A DNA stretch of 64,000 nucleotides from Limnobacter sp. CACIAM 66H1 (GCF_001601825.1 NZ_LUJK01000002.1:55725-119724); one strand, 5' to 3'. Positions 32,737 through 42,220 are shown, counted from the stretch's first letter. Numbers and translations are program-made. Notes: generated by a model not told the origin, from the letters alone.

Positions 32737-35304
32737 ATGCCCTCCGTTTTTGCGCTGTTTGCCTTTGTATTGCTGGTTGTCGGGGGTTACGGTTACATCA
32801 ACCAACCTGCTCAGGAGCCGCCCTGGAATCAGGTCATTCCAGGTTTCGCCTTTTCTCCGTATCAGGCTGGGCAAAGTCCGATTGACAACATCGAACCCAA
32901 GCTTGAAGACATCAACCGGGACTTGTCATTGCTGGCGGGTAAAACGCTGGCCATTCGCACCTACACCGTGGCTGGTGTATTCGGAGAAATTCCTGCGTTG
33001 GCCAAGGCGCACAACATCAATGTGGCGCTTGGGGCCTGGTTAAGCCCGGATCTGGCGGCCAACGAAAAAGAGCTTGAGCGTTTGCTCGAAGTGGCGCACA
33101 GCCCACCTTACAACGTGGTCCGATTGATTGTGGGCAACGAAGCCCTGCTGCGAGAAGACCTGAACCTGAAGCAAATGACTGCTTACCTGGACCAGGTGCG
33201 CGCTGAAACGGATATTCCTGTGAGCACTGCAGAGCCCTGGCATGTGTGGCTGAAAAACCCGGAGTTGGCTGAGCACGTGGATTACCTGGCCGTCCATTTA
33301 CTGCCCTTTTGGGAAGGCATCGCCTTGGATGATGCGGTCGATTTTTCAATCAACACCTACAAGCGATTGCAGTTGGCATTTCCCGGAAAACCAATTGTGG
33401 TCACCGAAGTGGGCTGGCCCAGCAATGGGCGCACCATCAAACAGGCTGATGCATCCCAGGCCAATCAGGCCAAGTTTTTGCGTCGATTCATCCAGCGCGC
33501 AGAACAAGAGAACATGGTGTTCTACGTGATGGAAGCTTTCGATCAACCCTGGAAGTCAGACATTGAAGGCAGTGTGGGCGGACACTGGGGCGTGTTTGAT
33601 TCGTTCCGCGAACCAAAGTTTGAGCCCGATCGACCGATTATTGCCATACCGCAATGGAAGTTGCTCGCCGCCGCGTCTATCGTGGTGGCGTTGATGATGA
33701 CTTTCCTGTTGCTCATTGATAGCAAAACCCTGCGAGACAGCGGGCGAACCTTCTTGATCTTCAATGCATTTGTCATTTCATCCCTGATTATTTATGTGAT
33801 TTACGATTTCACCTTGCAGTACCACACCTGGGCCAGTGTGGCGATCTCGGTATTTTTGCTGCTGGGCGTGGTGGGTGTGTTTGTGATTGTGATGTCGGAG
33901 GCCCATGAATGGGCCGAGGCGATGTGGTACAGCACCAGGCGCAGGCTGTTAACTTTGCCCAAAGGTGTAGAGGTCGACGTTCTGAGTGCCGCGCGTTACC
34001 AGCCTTTCGTATCCATTCATGTACCGGCGTATGAAGAGCCGCCTGAAATGCTGATCGACACCTTGAATGCACTGGGCCGGCTCGACTATCCCCACTTTGA
34101 AGTCATTGTGGTGGACAACAACACCAAAGACGAAGCCACTTGGCGGCCCGTGCAGGCGCATTGTCAATACCTGGACCAACATCCAAACAAGCGCTTCCGC
34201 TTTTATCATGTCAGCCCCTTGAGTGGCTACAAGGCGGGGGCTTTGAACTATGCTTTGGAGCGAACCTGCCCACAAGCGGAGGTGGTGGCTGTCATTGATG
34301 CTGACTACAAAGTGTTGCCTCACTGGCTGAAAGACCTTGCTCCCGAGTTTGAGAAGCCCGAGATTGCGATTGTGCAGGCCCCTCAAGACTACCGCGACGG
34401 CAAGGACAGCGCATTCAAATCTGTGTGCTATGCCGAGTACAAGGGCTTTTTTCATTTGGGCATGGTGACCCGCAATGAGCGCAACGCCATTATCCAGCAT
34501 GGCACCATGACCATGGTTCGTCGCTCTGTACTTGAACAGGTGGGGCGCTGGGGTGTCAGCACCATTACCGAAGACACTGAATTGGGACTTCGAATTTTTG
34601 AGCAGGGCCATGAAGCGGTGTATATCGACCAAAGCTATGGGCATGGTTTGATTCCCGACACTTTCACCGATTACAAAAAACAGCGACATCGCTGGGCTTA
34701 TGGCGCCATGCAAATTCTGCGTGAACATGCTGGTCAGTTACTGGGTACCCGGCCAAGCAAACTCAGTGCAGGTCAGCGCTATCATTTCGTGGCGGGTTGG
34801 TTGCCCTGGATTGCCGATGGCATCAATCTGATTTTTACGCTGCTGGCCGTGCTCTGGTCCGGGTTGATGTTGTTCGATCCGCTCACGTTCAATGCGCCAC
34901 CGCTCCTGATCAGTGTGGTGCCCATCATGTTTTTTGCGTTCAAGATCACCAAACTGTTTACTCTATATCTGGTGCAGGTCAAGGCCAGTTTTGGAACAGC
35001 TTTGGCGGCTACGCTCGCGGGTTTGTCGCTCAGTTACGCCATTGGACGGGCCACCTTGTCGGGTTTGTTTGTGGGCCGAAAAATTCCGTTTATTCGAACC
35101 CCCAAAATGGCCAATCGAATGGCCTTGTTGTATGCAGTGAATGCAGCACGCGATGAATCTGTTTTGGCATTTGTGTTGTTGTGTGCAGTGGGACTGATTT
35201 ATTTCCAGTTGGGCTTTGATTCCAGAGAAAACTTGGCCTGTGTGCCTGGTGTTGGTTTCTCAAAGTTTACCTTTTGTTGCGGCGTTGGTCGTTTCCTTAC
35301 TTAG
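32737..35304 (+). CDS. GH17-GT2 beta-glucan synthase (NdvB-like), 3' frameshift
   Basis: 855 aa as read. TM1 is at 4-20. A periplasmic GH17-like domain (about 30-295) has both catalytic Glu, E135 (IVGNEALL) and E224 (VVTEVGWPSNG). TM helices follow at about 305-390. The GT2 domain has VIDADYKVL, TITEDTELG and KQRHRWAYGAMQ, then four or more TM helices. This is the NdvB plan: beta-glucan made by the GT2 part and remodelled by GH17. The last 22 codons look out of frame; a one-base shift near 35236-35250 gives LVLVSQSLPFVAALVVSLLS and a stop at 35359 that overlaps the next start by 4 bp. The intact gene is probably 32737-35359. Confidence 0.9.
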   Translation: MPSVFALFAFVLLVVGGYGYINQPAQEPPWNQVIPGFAFSPYQAGQSPIDNIEPKLEDINRDLSLLAGKTLAIRTYTVAGVFGEIPALAKAHNINVALGAWLSPDLAANEKELERLLEVAHSPPYNVVRLIVGNEALLREDLNLKQMTAYLDQVRAETDIPVSTAEPWHVWLKNPELAEHVDYLAVHLLPFWEGIALDDAVDFSINTYKRLQLAFPGKPIVVTEVGWPSNGRTIKQADASQANQAKFLRRFIQRAEQENMVFYVMEAFDQPWKSDIEGSVGGHWGVFDSFREPKFEPDRPIIAIPQWKLLAAASIVVALMMTFLLLIDSKTLRDSGRTFLIFNAFVISSLIIYVIYDFTLQYHTWASVAISVFLLLGVVGVFVIVMSEAHEWAEAMWYSTRRRLLTLPKGVEVDVLSAARYQPFVSIHVPAYEEPPEMLIDTLNALGRLDYPHFEVIVVDNNTKDEATWRPVQAHCQYLDQHPNKRFRFYHVSPLSGYKAGALNYALERTCPQAEVVAVIDADYKVLPHWLKDLAPEFEKPEIAIVQAPQDYRDGKDSAFKSVCYAEYKGFFHLGMVTRNERNAIIQHGTMTMVRRSVLEQVGRWGVSTITEDTELGLRIFEQGHEAVYIDQSYGHGLIPDTFTDYKKQRHRWAYGAMQILREHAGQLLGTRPSKLSAGQRYHFVAGWLPWIADGINLIFTLLAVLWSGLMLFDPLTFNAPPLLISVVPIMFFAFKITKLFTLYLVQVKASFGTALAATLAGLSLSYAIGRATLSGLFVGRKIPFIRTPKMANRMALLYAVNAARDESVLAFVLLCAVGLIYFQLGFDSRENLACVPGVGFSKFTFCCGVGRFLT

Positions 35305-35355
35305 TGCTGCGCCCGGTCGGGCCGTGGCGCACAATGAAATCGGTGTGAAGCAGTC

Positions 35356-37038
35356 ATGAGTTCTACGGATACAGCGTTACGGAGTAATCTCGCTCTGACT
35401 GTCGGAGGAGCCGCAGAAGTATCCAAGTGGCGTTTAAGCGGCCAATTGCTGTTGGCCTTGATTTTTTTAAACTCGACACTGTGCTTCTCGGCCATTTGGC
35501 CCACGGTGTATGTGTTGCCTGATCTGGGCGTGTCCTCCGAGTTTGTGTGCCTGGTCATGTTGCTGTCCGCTTGGGTGGCCGTGTTTGGCAAGCCTTCCGC
35601 CCGGGCGCTGGGTGTAATCTCCGCTGTGTATCTTCTGATGGCCTTTGGCCATTATGCCGATGTGGTGGTGCCCAACCTTTTGGGGCGCCCGGTGAATTTG
35701 TACTGGGATGTGCCGCAGCTTCCACGCTTTGTTTGGGTTACGGTTCAAGGCTTGCCTGTGTGGTTGACCGTGCTGGTTACGCTTCTGGCTTGTGCAGCTG
35801 TGTGGGCTTACTTCCGCCTGTTGCGGGTTGCCATGTACACCGTGAGCAATGCGGTGCAACCCGTTGCCAGAACGTTGTGGTTCTGGAGCGCCTTGATGCT
35901 GGCTGGTGCAGTGGTGCTGCTCAATTATTCCGAAGACCCCGACAAACCCACCTTTGTCTCCAAGGCGGTGTTGCCTGTCTACTGGAAGGAGGCCATGAAG
36001 CTGCTCGACATTCTGGTGCCCTCGCGCAAGGCACAATTGCTACCTGCCACGACAGTGATTGACGAGACCCTCGCCAACCCGCACAGCCCCGCATTGGCAG
36101 CATTGAACAACCGCGATGTGCACATGATTTTTCTGGAAACTTATGGTGCTGTGCTGTACGACCAAAAAGATTCCTCCGCAGCCGTTGCACACACTCGCGC
36201 ACAACTGGAAAAGTCGATTCTGGAAAGTGGCCGCAATGTCGTGTCGGCGTTTTATGTGTCGCCGACCATTGGTGGTGCAAGCGACCTTGCGCACTTGTCG
36301 GTGTTGTCGGGCATTGATTTGAAAGACTCGCGCAAACATGATGTGCTGTTAACCACCCAGCGGCCGACCTTGCTCGATGTATTTGAGCGGGAGGGTTACG
36401 AAACGTTTGGCCTTTATCATTCCGTAGGCTGGGAGTGGGTGGAACGTGCGTTTTACAGCTTTGACCAATACATTGATGGCCCTGCCTTGAACTACGAAGG
36501 CCCGGCATTTGGTTTCTGGAAAATTCCGGATCAGTTCGCTGCAGCCCGTGTTGAGCAGTTATACCCGCGCGATGAAAAGGCCAAACCCCGGTTTACTTTT
36601 TTTCCGACCATTTCCAGCCACTTTCCGTTTCATCAAGTGCCGCCGTATCAGCCTGACTGGAAAAAGCTGTTGAGCCCCCAGCCATTCGATTCGGCAGCCG
36701 CAGCCCGCGCACAAGCCGAGCCAGTGAATTGGGAATACATGAAGCCTGATTACCTGCGTACGATCAACTACACCAATACGTGGCTGGCAGGTTATTTCAG
36801 TCAGCCCGAGCCCCGAGAAACTGTGTATGTAATGATTGGTGACCATCAGCCTACGGGCAGTGTGTCGCGAGAACCGACGCCATGGGATGTGCCTGTGTTT
36901 ATTGTTTCAAAAGACAAGTCACTGCTGGACCGTTTCAAAGCCATGGGCTTTACTGATGGATTGACGCCGAAGAAGCGAGTACCCTTAGGGACTTTGAATG
37001 AACTGACTGCCACGTTGCTGAAAGGCTTTGGCAACTAG
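35356..37038 (+). CDS. LtaS/OpgB-like sulfatase-fold phosphoglycerol transferase
   Basis: 560 aa. Five TM helices in the first 200 residues are followed by an extracytoplasmic sulfatase-fold domain: metal-binding HMIFLETYGAV, likely nucleophile Thr in YVSPTIGGASDLAHL, FFPTISSHFPFH and metal-binding VMIGDHQPTG. Relatives move phosphoglycerol from phosphatidylglycerol to lipoteichoic acid or to periplasmic glucans. Given coupling to a beta-glucan synthase, decoration of periplasmic glucans (OpgB-like) is the best guess. The ATG overlaps the repaired stop of the synthase. Confidence 0.87.
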   Translation: MSSTDTALRSNLALTVGGAAEVSKWRLSGQLLLALIFLNSTLCFSAIWPTVYVLPDLGVSSEFVCLVMLLSAWVAVFGKPSARALGVISAVYLLMAFGHYADVVVPNLLGRPVNLYWDVPQLPRFVWVTVQGLPVWLTVLVTLLACAAVWAYFRLLRVAMYTVSNAVQPVARTLWFWSALMLAGAVVLLNYSEDPDKPTFVSKAVLPVYWKEAMKLLDILVPSRKAQLLPATTVIDETLANPHSPALAALNNRDVHMIFLETYGAVLYDQKDSSAAVAHTRAQLEKSILESGRNVVSAFYVSPTIGGASDLAHLSVLSGIDLKDSRKHDVLLTTQRPTLLDVFEREGYETFGLYHSVGWEWVERAFYSFDQYIDGPALNYEGPAFGFWKIPDQFAAARVEQLYPRDEKAKPRFTFFPTISSHFPFHQVPPYQPDWKKLLSPQPFDSAAAARAQAEPVNWEYMKPDYLRTINYTNTWLAGYFSQPEPRETVYVMIGDHQPTGSVSREPTPWDVPVFIVSKDKSLLDRFKAMGFTDGLTPKKRVPLGTLNELTATLLKGFGN

Positions 37039-37069
37039 TTCCGTGAAATTCCTCAACAAGGAGATATCA

Positions 37070-37723
37070 ATGGGTTTGAGAATTAATGACGTGGTACCCA
37101 ACCTTAGCCTGGAAACAGACCAAGGCAGTTTTATGTTGCACGATTTCATCGGCGACAGCTGGACCATTCTTTTCAGTCACCCCAAAGACTTCACCCCCGT
37201 GTGCACTACCGAGTTTGGTGCAGTGGCACAGCTGGCCGAGGAATGGAAAAAACGCAGTACGAAAGTCATTGGATTGTCTGTTGACGGTGTTGAAGAACAC
37301 ACCCAATGGAAAGGTGACATTGAGAAATTTTCCGGTGCGAAAGCAAACTTTCCAATCATCGCTGACAAGTCGCTTGAAGTGTCGAAGGCGCTGGACATGT
37401 TGCCCGCAAATGCCTACTTGCCTGATGGCCGCACGGCTGCCGATTCAGCCAGTGTGCGCGTGGTGTTCATTTTCAGTCCAGACAAAAAAATGCAGCTGTC
37501 GATGACTTATCCCATGTCAGTGGGAAGAAATTTTGCGGAAGTGTTGCGTGCGCTGGATGCGCTTCAGGCCACGTATGGCAAGCCGATTGCAACGCCGGCG
37601 AACTGGGTTCAGGGGCAGGATGTGATTGTTGCCTTGTCGCTGAACAATGAACAGGCCACCGAGAAATTTGGCAGCATTGACATCAAGTTGCCTTACCTGC
37701 GCACCACCAAGATGCCAGGTTAA
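37070..37723 (+). CDS. 1-Cys peroxiredoxin (Prx6 type)
   Basis: 217 aa from ATG 37070, 7 bp after AAGGAG. It reduces peroxides through a single peroxidatic Cys45 (FTPVCTTEFG). No other cysteine occurs, so it is a true 1-Cys enzyme needing an outside thiol. The C-terminal Prx6 extension is present (TPANWVQGQDVIVALSLNNEQ, LPYLRTTKMPG). Cytoplasmic; it stands 31 bp after the sulfatase gene. Confidence 0.94.
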   Translation: MGLRINDVVPNLSLETDQGSFMLHDFIGDSWTILFSHPKDFTPVCTTEFGAVAQLAEEWKKRSTKVIGLSVDGVEEHTQWKGDIEKFSGAKANFPIIADKSLEVSKALDMLPANAYLPDGRTAADSASVRVVFIFSPDKKMQLSMTYPMSVGRNFAEVLRALDALQATYGKPIATPANWVQGQDVIVALSLNNEQATEKFGSIDIKLPYLRTTKMPG

Positions 37724-37731
37724 TCGTTGCA

Positions 37732-39165
37732 TTAGCCTTGTAGCGGTTGAGCGAGTATCCAAAGGCCCACGCTGGTGAATACCACCATCAAAACCAGCAT
37801 GGGCAGCTGGCTTAATGTGGCGCGCCTGTTGCTGCGTTCAAGTTGCAGCGCCTGCTGGTGGGCCAACCACACTGCGGCAACATGTCCGACCAGAATCAGC
37901 AGTACCTGGCTGGTCCAGATATTGGCCATGTCGGGCAACCAGGGCAAGCGCCCCGTGATTGCGCTACCAAACAGATTCCAGCCCCATCCGAAGGGATCAG
38001 ACACCAACCCCCGAATTTTTAAACCCTGACTGAACAGCAAGGTGTAGTAGTGCGTCAGGTGATAAACCACGGCGATGGGTACCAGGCTTGGTAAATAGCG
38101 GCACAGGAGCAAAGCGATGGGTTGTTTGCTACCAGTCAGCATGCGCCCCAGGGCAATGAACAGCACGAACAGAAGCAAGTAGAAAAATGGCGATACGATC
38201 AGCAAGGCCATTTCCCAGGCAATAAACCACGGGCGCACTTGCGGATAAATTTTAAGCGGATGATCGCCAAAGGCAGCGGTTAAGATACCCCAGGGGTCTT
38301 GCCAGAAAACATTGAAGTACACCGCAGTTTCCCGCAGCCCATCGTAAGCGGTGGACGATAACAAAAACAACACAAACAGACACTGTGCGGGGTGCCACAG
38401 GCGCAAGCGGCGAAGGTCAGAAAAGGGCAGGGCAATTCGCCAGCGGTATTTTCCATCGCTGCTGCGTGTTCGGCGCAGCGGTGTGCAGGCTGCAAATAGT
38501 CGAAACAACACTGCGAACAATTCACCACGTTGCAACCAGCGGCGGGTGCCCCACAGCCACATACCTGCCAAATTAAAAATACCGAAAGCCAACAGCAGCA
38601 ATGCAAGCTTTCGCGGCGTGCTGTGAAAAAACAGTTCAATGGCGATCAGGCAAACCAGTTGTGCAAACGCAGGCCAATGGCCCAGCCAGCGTGGGTATTT
38701 TCGAACTCCAATCCAGCCGCGAGGCAGCAAAAAACGCCAGGGATGTTGGTGCTTGTACCAGTCACCAATCAGCATGGACGCGTAAGCACCACCCAGTACA
38801 AACAGAATCCAGAAGAAGGTCATGTTGAAGTTGCGATGACTGTCGTTGCTGCCCACCAAGCCTGTGACAATGCAGAACAGCAAGACGCTAAGCCACAATG
38901 CGGAGCCCGCTGCGCGTGCCCTGTCGAGCCATCGCGCGGGCCAGGCTGGTAAGGGCAGGGTGCGGTATGCGTTCAGCCCACTGAGCAGTTTGCTGCCGGG
39001 CTGACCGCCGATTGCCAACAATGCGAACGACAACACCAGCGCCAACACAGAGCCTGCAATGTACAGCCCATACGGCATGGGCAGTTGCACAGGTTCACCG
39101 AAGGCGTGTGCCAAGGCGGTGGCCGGCGCCGCAAGCAGCACGGTGCCCAGCAATGGCGCAATCAT
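37732..39165 (-). CDS. Polytopic membrane protein of unknown function
   Basis: 477 aa from ATG 39165, which overlaps the stop of the upstream hydrolase gene by 4 bp (frame open to 39198). About 11-12 TM helices, with an Ala/Leu-rich first helix (MIAPLLGTVLLAAPATALAHAFG). Charged loops carry GDWYKHQHPWRFLLPRGWIGVRKYP and YLPSLVPIAVVYHLTHYYTLLF with several His residues. The plan recalls membrane proteins found near heme-copper or transport genes, but I cannot assign a family. It is coupled to the lipoprotein hydrolase. Confidence 0.8.
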   Translation of the reverse strand: MIAPLLGTVLLAAPATALAHAFGEPVQLPMPYGLYIAGSVLALVLSFALLAIGGQPGSKLLSGLNAYRTLPLPAWPARWLDRARAAGSALWLSVLLFCIVTGLVGSNDSHRNFNMTFFWILFVLGGAYASMLIGDWYKHQHPWRFLLPRGWIGVRKYPRWLGHWPAFAQLVCLIAIELFFHSTPRKLALLLLAFGIFNLAGMWLWGTRRWLQRGELFAVLFRLFAACTPLRRTRSSDGKYRWRIALPFSDLRRLRLWHPAQCLFVLFLLSSTAYDGLRETAVYFNVFWQDPWGILTAAFGDHPLKIYPQVRPWFIAWEMALLIVSPFFYLLLFVLFIALGRMLTGSKQPIALLLCRYLPSLVPIAVVYHLTHYYTLLFSQGLKIRGLVSDPFGWGWNLFGSAITGRLPWLPDMANIWTSQVLLILVGHVAAVWLAHQQALQLERSNRRATLSQLPMLVLMVVFTSVGLWILAQPLQG

Positions 39166-41369
39166 TTGGGATTGTTGCGGTAGTAAACGTTCTCCCACAT
39201 GCGCACATAGGCCTCGGCGCTGTTGTACAGTGCATCAATCGCCTCGCCGCCGCCTTCCAGACGCACTTCTTCAACAAAGTCGGCCACCATGCCGTAGTGG
39301 GCCATGCCCACTTCATCGATGTGCCAGAACTTGCCGCTTTCCGGAATGGTCAACATGTTCACTTTCATGGCTGGCAAGGACTGATAACGCGGACCCCAAC
39401 CTTCACCACGGAACAGGGTGAATGGGTATTGAACCGGCACACTGTCGCCACCACGTGGGCCAGGGTGTCCACCAAAGCCATTGCCATCTGCGCCATAACC
39501 GAGGCCAAGCAAGGTGTTGTTCAAGCCCGCCTTGTTGCGCCAGAACTTCAGCTTCTCCAGAAATTCCACGTGCTTGATGCCATTGCCTTTGTAGGGGTAA
39601 ATAACACCGCCACTTTTGAGCATACGCACCGCCTGGTCGCTGGTCAGGCCACCGTGCGCATCGTGTGAGGAAGCCATGGGGTAGGGCGGGTTCATGGTCT
39701 CGGCCAGGTCCAGCATGATGTCTTTGCTGTGGTAGGCCGCATGGTCAATGTCAATGACAAAGCCACGGTTCATCAGCGCCGTGAGTGCATACTGGCCAAG
39801 GTCAGTCACCGTGCGCGCATTGCAACGTTTGCCATCGGGGTACAGCGGAGTAATGCCGCCCACAGCTCCAAGCAGCATTTTGGTGAGCGCATTGCTGCTA
39901 CTGCCGGGTACAGCGGTCGTCATGTTGGTACCAGGTTCACGCACCGAGGGTTCGTTCTCTGGGAAGTCGCGACACTCGGTGGTTTTCCAGAAAGCACCGG
40001 TGTCCAGAAAGTTCAGGAAGTTGATGACGTCGCCACTGAAAATACCGGCACCGCCCAAGGAACTGTCGATGTCGTGAAACGGGTACACATGGCGCGCACC
40101 CAGCGCCCACAGTTTGTCGATTTCGGCGTCAATTTGTGCCTGGTCACATTTGCGGATTTCGCCGCCACCGGGCAACATGGTGACGCCACAGTTGAACACT
40201 TGCGCCACTTCAACACCCAGTACCACGGCCAGTTTGCCTTCATTGGCCACCTTGCGCGCTTCGGCCGGGGTTTTCACAATTCTGTACCAACCTTTGCCAG
40301 GGCCGCCAAATTGCGCATCCACATAGTCTTGCACGTCATACAGGTATTCCACCTGTTTGGTGGCAACGCTCATGTCGTTGCAATCGGCTTCAGGTTTGCC
40401 TGCGTAGGTTTGACCCACTCGGCACAGGGCGGCAATGTTGGTGCCGTGGTTGACCATTACACGCAAACCTGCGCGCCATGCCCGTTCAACCCAGGCGTGG
40501 TACATCACCTGGTGGGTCAGGAAGTTGCGGCGAGGCCAGTCTACAAATGTGGGCCAACCTTGTGTGTCGTGCTGGGCGCCCGGTGTGGTTTCCAGAATGT
40601 TGTTGGCATCGCGTATGCCGTTGGGTCCGTGAAAAGCCTCGCAACTGCCCAGCGCATGCGGAATACCAAAGCGGTGCACTACCTCGCCATACAGCACGCC
40701 GCCTGCGGAGGGGCCAACACTGCCATCCAGCGACATTTCGCTGGACATGCCCATGTGGGTGTGAGTGTCAGCAAAACCAATGATGGGTTGATTTTCGCCA
40801 CGGCCTTTGTAGGGTGTGCCCTCCATGGCAGTGGGCATTTCGGGATAGGCGGCGCAGTCGCTGGCGGGGGCCAGTTTGAATTGTGTACGTTCGGTTTGTT
40901 CAGTGCTTGTGGTTAGCCCGGCTGTTTCGTCCAGCGCCAGGAACCGACCTGCCGTGTCAGTGAAGGTGAACTGGCTTTTTTCTTTGTCAAAACTGGCCTG
41001 CCACACGGCTGCGTCGGTGGGTTCTGCGCTGGCCACCAGCGTATTGCCTTGCGCAGTGATCATTTGCCGGTCGCTGCCGTAAATGAGGTACTTGCCCAAT
41101 TCAGTGGGGCGCATGGTGAAGTTTTCAGCTTGCGTGGCGGGGCCTGCGGCATAGCGGGCAGCGGCGGGCTGTACAAACTGCCTGCTGAATGCTGATTGCA
41201 AACCGAAGCAGCCGTTGGCCACCGAGAATTCTGACAATTGCAGGGGTGTCTCGCTGGGATTGACTGGCTGGCCCGGGGCATTGGCGCTTGTTGTTGAATC
41301 ACCGCTTGAGAGGCAAGCGGACAGGAGTGCTGCTGTGGCGCCAAGGGCGAGAAGTGCTTTCACATTCAT
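39162..41369 (-). CDS. Lipoprotein metal-dependent hydrolase (amidohydrolase/M19-like)
   Basis: 735 aa from ATG 41369, giving a lipoprotein signal (MNVKALLALGATAALLSAC); other starts exist at 41384 and 41426. The N-terminal domain (about 40-180) resembles a beta-trefoil/fascin-like fold (GRFLALDE, KYLIYGSD). The catalytic part begins IIGFADTHTHMG (His-x-His metal site) and continues with VVLGVEVAQVFNCG, RGFVIDIDHAAYHS, ASSHDAHGG and GLGYGADGNGFGGHPG. It would be anchored in the envelope and cut an unknown peptide or amide. It is coupled to a polytopic membrane protein by 4 bp. Confidence 0.83.
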   Translation of the reverse strand: MNVKALLALGATAALLSACLSSGDSTTSANAPGQPVNPSETPLQLSEFSVANGCFGLQSAFSRQFVQPAAARYAAGPATQAENFTMRPTELGKYLIYGSDRQMITAQGNTLVASAEPTDAAVWQASFDKEKSQFTFTDTAGRFLALDETAGLTTSTEQTERTQFKLAPASDCAAYPEMPTAMEGTPYKGRGENQPIIGFADTHTHMGMSSEMSLDGSVGPSAGGVLYGEVVHRFGIPHALGSCEAFHGPNGIRDANNILETTPGAQHDTQGWPTFVDWPRRNFLTHQVMYHAWVERAWRAGLRVMVNHGTNIAALCRVGQTYAGKPEADCNDMSVATKQVEYLYDVQDYVDAQFGGPGKGWYRIVKTPAEARKVANEGKLAVVLGVEVAQVFNCGVTMLPGGGEIRKCDQAQIDAEIDKLWALGARHVYPFHDIDSSLGGAGIFSGDVINFLNFLDTGAFWKTTECRDFPENEPSVREPGTNMTTAVPGSSSNALTKMLLGAVGGITPLYPDGKRCNARTVTDLGQYALTALMNRGFVIDIDHAAYHSKDIMLDLAETMNPPYPMASSHDAHGGLTSDQAVRMLKSGGVIYPYKGNGIKHVEFLEKLKFWRNKAGLNNTLLGLGYGADGNGFGGHPGPRGGDSVPVQYPFTLFRGEGWGPRYQSLPAMKVNMLTIPESGKFWHIDEVGMAHYGMVADFVEEVRLEGGGEAIDALYNSAEAYVRMWENVYYRNNPK

Positions 41370-41501
41370 CAGACAAAACCCCATTGAAATTTTTGGTGGT
41401 GATTTGCTGTTACTGAAGGTGATCAAGATTTAGATGTGTTTGTGACACGGAGAATGCCAGTAATGTAAAAAGGCCGACACATCCAAAGCAGGGCGGAAAT
41501 G

Positions 41502-41534
41502 AAAAAAGCCTGAGCTTTTAAACTCAGGCTTTTT
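41502..41534 (-). terminator. Terminator downstream of tRNA-Lys
   Basis: AAAAAGCCTGAG(C/T)TT...AAGCTCAGGCTTTTT hairpin 8 bp past the CCA end of the tRNA on the minus strand, with T runs on both sides. Confidence 0.82.
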
Positions 41535-41542
41535 GTATCTCG

Positions 41543-41618
41543 TGGTGGGTCGTGCGAGATTCGAACTCACGACCAAAGGATTAAAAGTCCTCTGCTCTAC
41601 CAGCTGAGCTAACGACCC
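41543..41618 (-). tRNA. tRNA-Lys (TTT)
   Basis: 76-nt cloverleaf on the minus strand beginning GGGTCGTTAGCTCAG and ending ACGACCCACCA, with the CCA end encoded. The anticodon loop CTTTTAA gives anticodon TTT (Lys). The acceptor arms GGGTCGT/ACGACCC pair fully. It is a single gene with its own promoter and terminator. Confidence 0.97.
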
Positions 41619-41659
41619 ACATTTCGCTTTTGGGCGTTGGCCCTCAACCGAAGACCGCG

Positions 41660-41688
41660 ATTATGGCCAAGTTTTTAAAAGTGGTCAA
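41660..41688 (-). promoter_or_regulatory. tRNA-Lys promoter
   Basis: Minus strand: -35 TTGACC (41683-41688), 17-bp spacer, -10 CATAAT (41660-41665), about 42 bp before the mature 5' end of tRNA-Lys. The stretch lies between the ybeY stop and the tRNA. Confidence 0.7.
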
Positions 41689-41710
41689 GCCCCGCGCGGG
41701 TAAAAAGCCA

Positions 41711-42220
41711 CTATTTTTTGGCTGAAATCACGTAAGGGTTTGAAATCCTGAAACGTTTTAGAATTTCAATTTCGCGGTTTTCCATCAATTCGGCTTGATT
41801 GTCGCTTTCGTGCACATAGCCTTGGGCGTGCAGGCAGCCGTGAATGATCAGGTGGGCCAGGTGGTCAATCGGGTCCTTGCCCTGCTCGGCGGCTTCGCGC
41901 TCGACCACGGCGGGGCAAATGACGATGTCGGCCATGAATACTGGCAGGCCAGAATCCGCGCCAAGGTCGGGCATGTCCATGGGAAAAGTCAGCACATTGG
42001 TGGCGTAGTCTTTGCCCCGGAAATCATTGTTCAGTTGCCGGCCTTCTTCCTCACCCACCAGTCGAATGGTGATGTCGGCCCTGTCCATAAAACAGGCTTT
42101 TGCCCAGCGGCGAATGCGGCTGTTGTCCACTTCCGAGAAGGGAGGGTGGTCGGCTTGCATGGCCCATTGAATGGCCACACTAACCGGCGCTGTGGTTTTA
42201 CTGGTGTTTCTACTCGTCAT
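41711..42220 (-). CDS. ybeY: Endoribonuclease YbeY (rRNA maturation)
   Basis: 169 aa from ATG 42220 (MTSRNTSKTTAPVSVAIQW); the frame opens at 42280 but the extra residues overlap phoH for no gain. Metal-dependent RNase for 16S rRNA 3' processing and ribosome quality control. Zinc triad LIIHGCLHAQGYVHESD (HxxxHxxxxxH). It overlaps the upstream phoH end by 11 bp, the usual ybeZ-ybeY order. Confidence 0.94.
   Translation of the reverse strand: MTSRNTSKTTAPVSVAIQWAMQADHPPFSEVDNSRIRRWAKACFMDRADITIRLVGEEEGRQLNNDFRGKDYATNVLTFPMDMPDLGADSGLPVFMADIVICPAVVEREAAEQGKDPIDHLAHLIIHGCLHAQGYVHESDNQAELMENREIEILKRFRISNPYVISAKK

Noticed and set aside
39729..40916. 395-aa rightward frame opposite the lipoprotein hydrolase
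   Set aside because: Antisense shadow of a gene with metal-site motifs; no ribosome site or family match.
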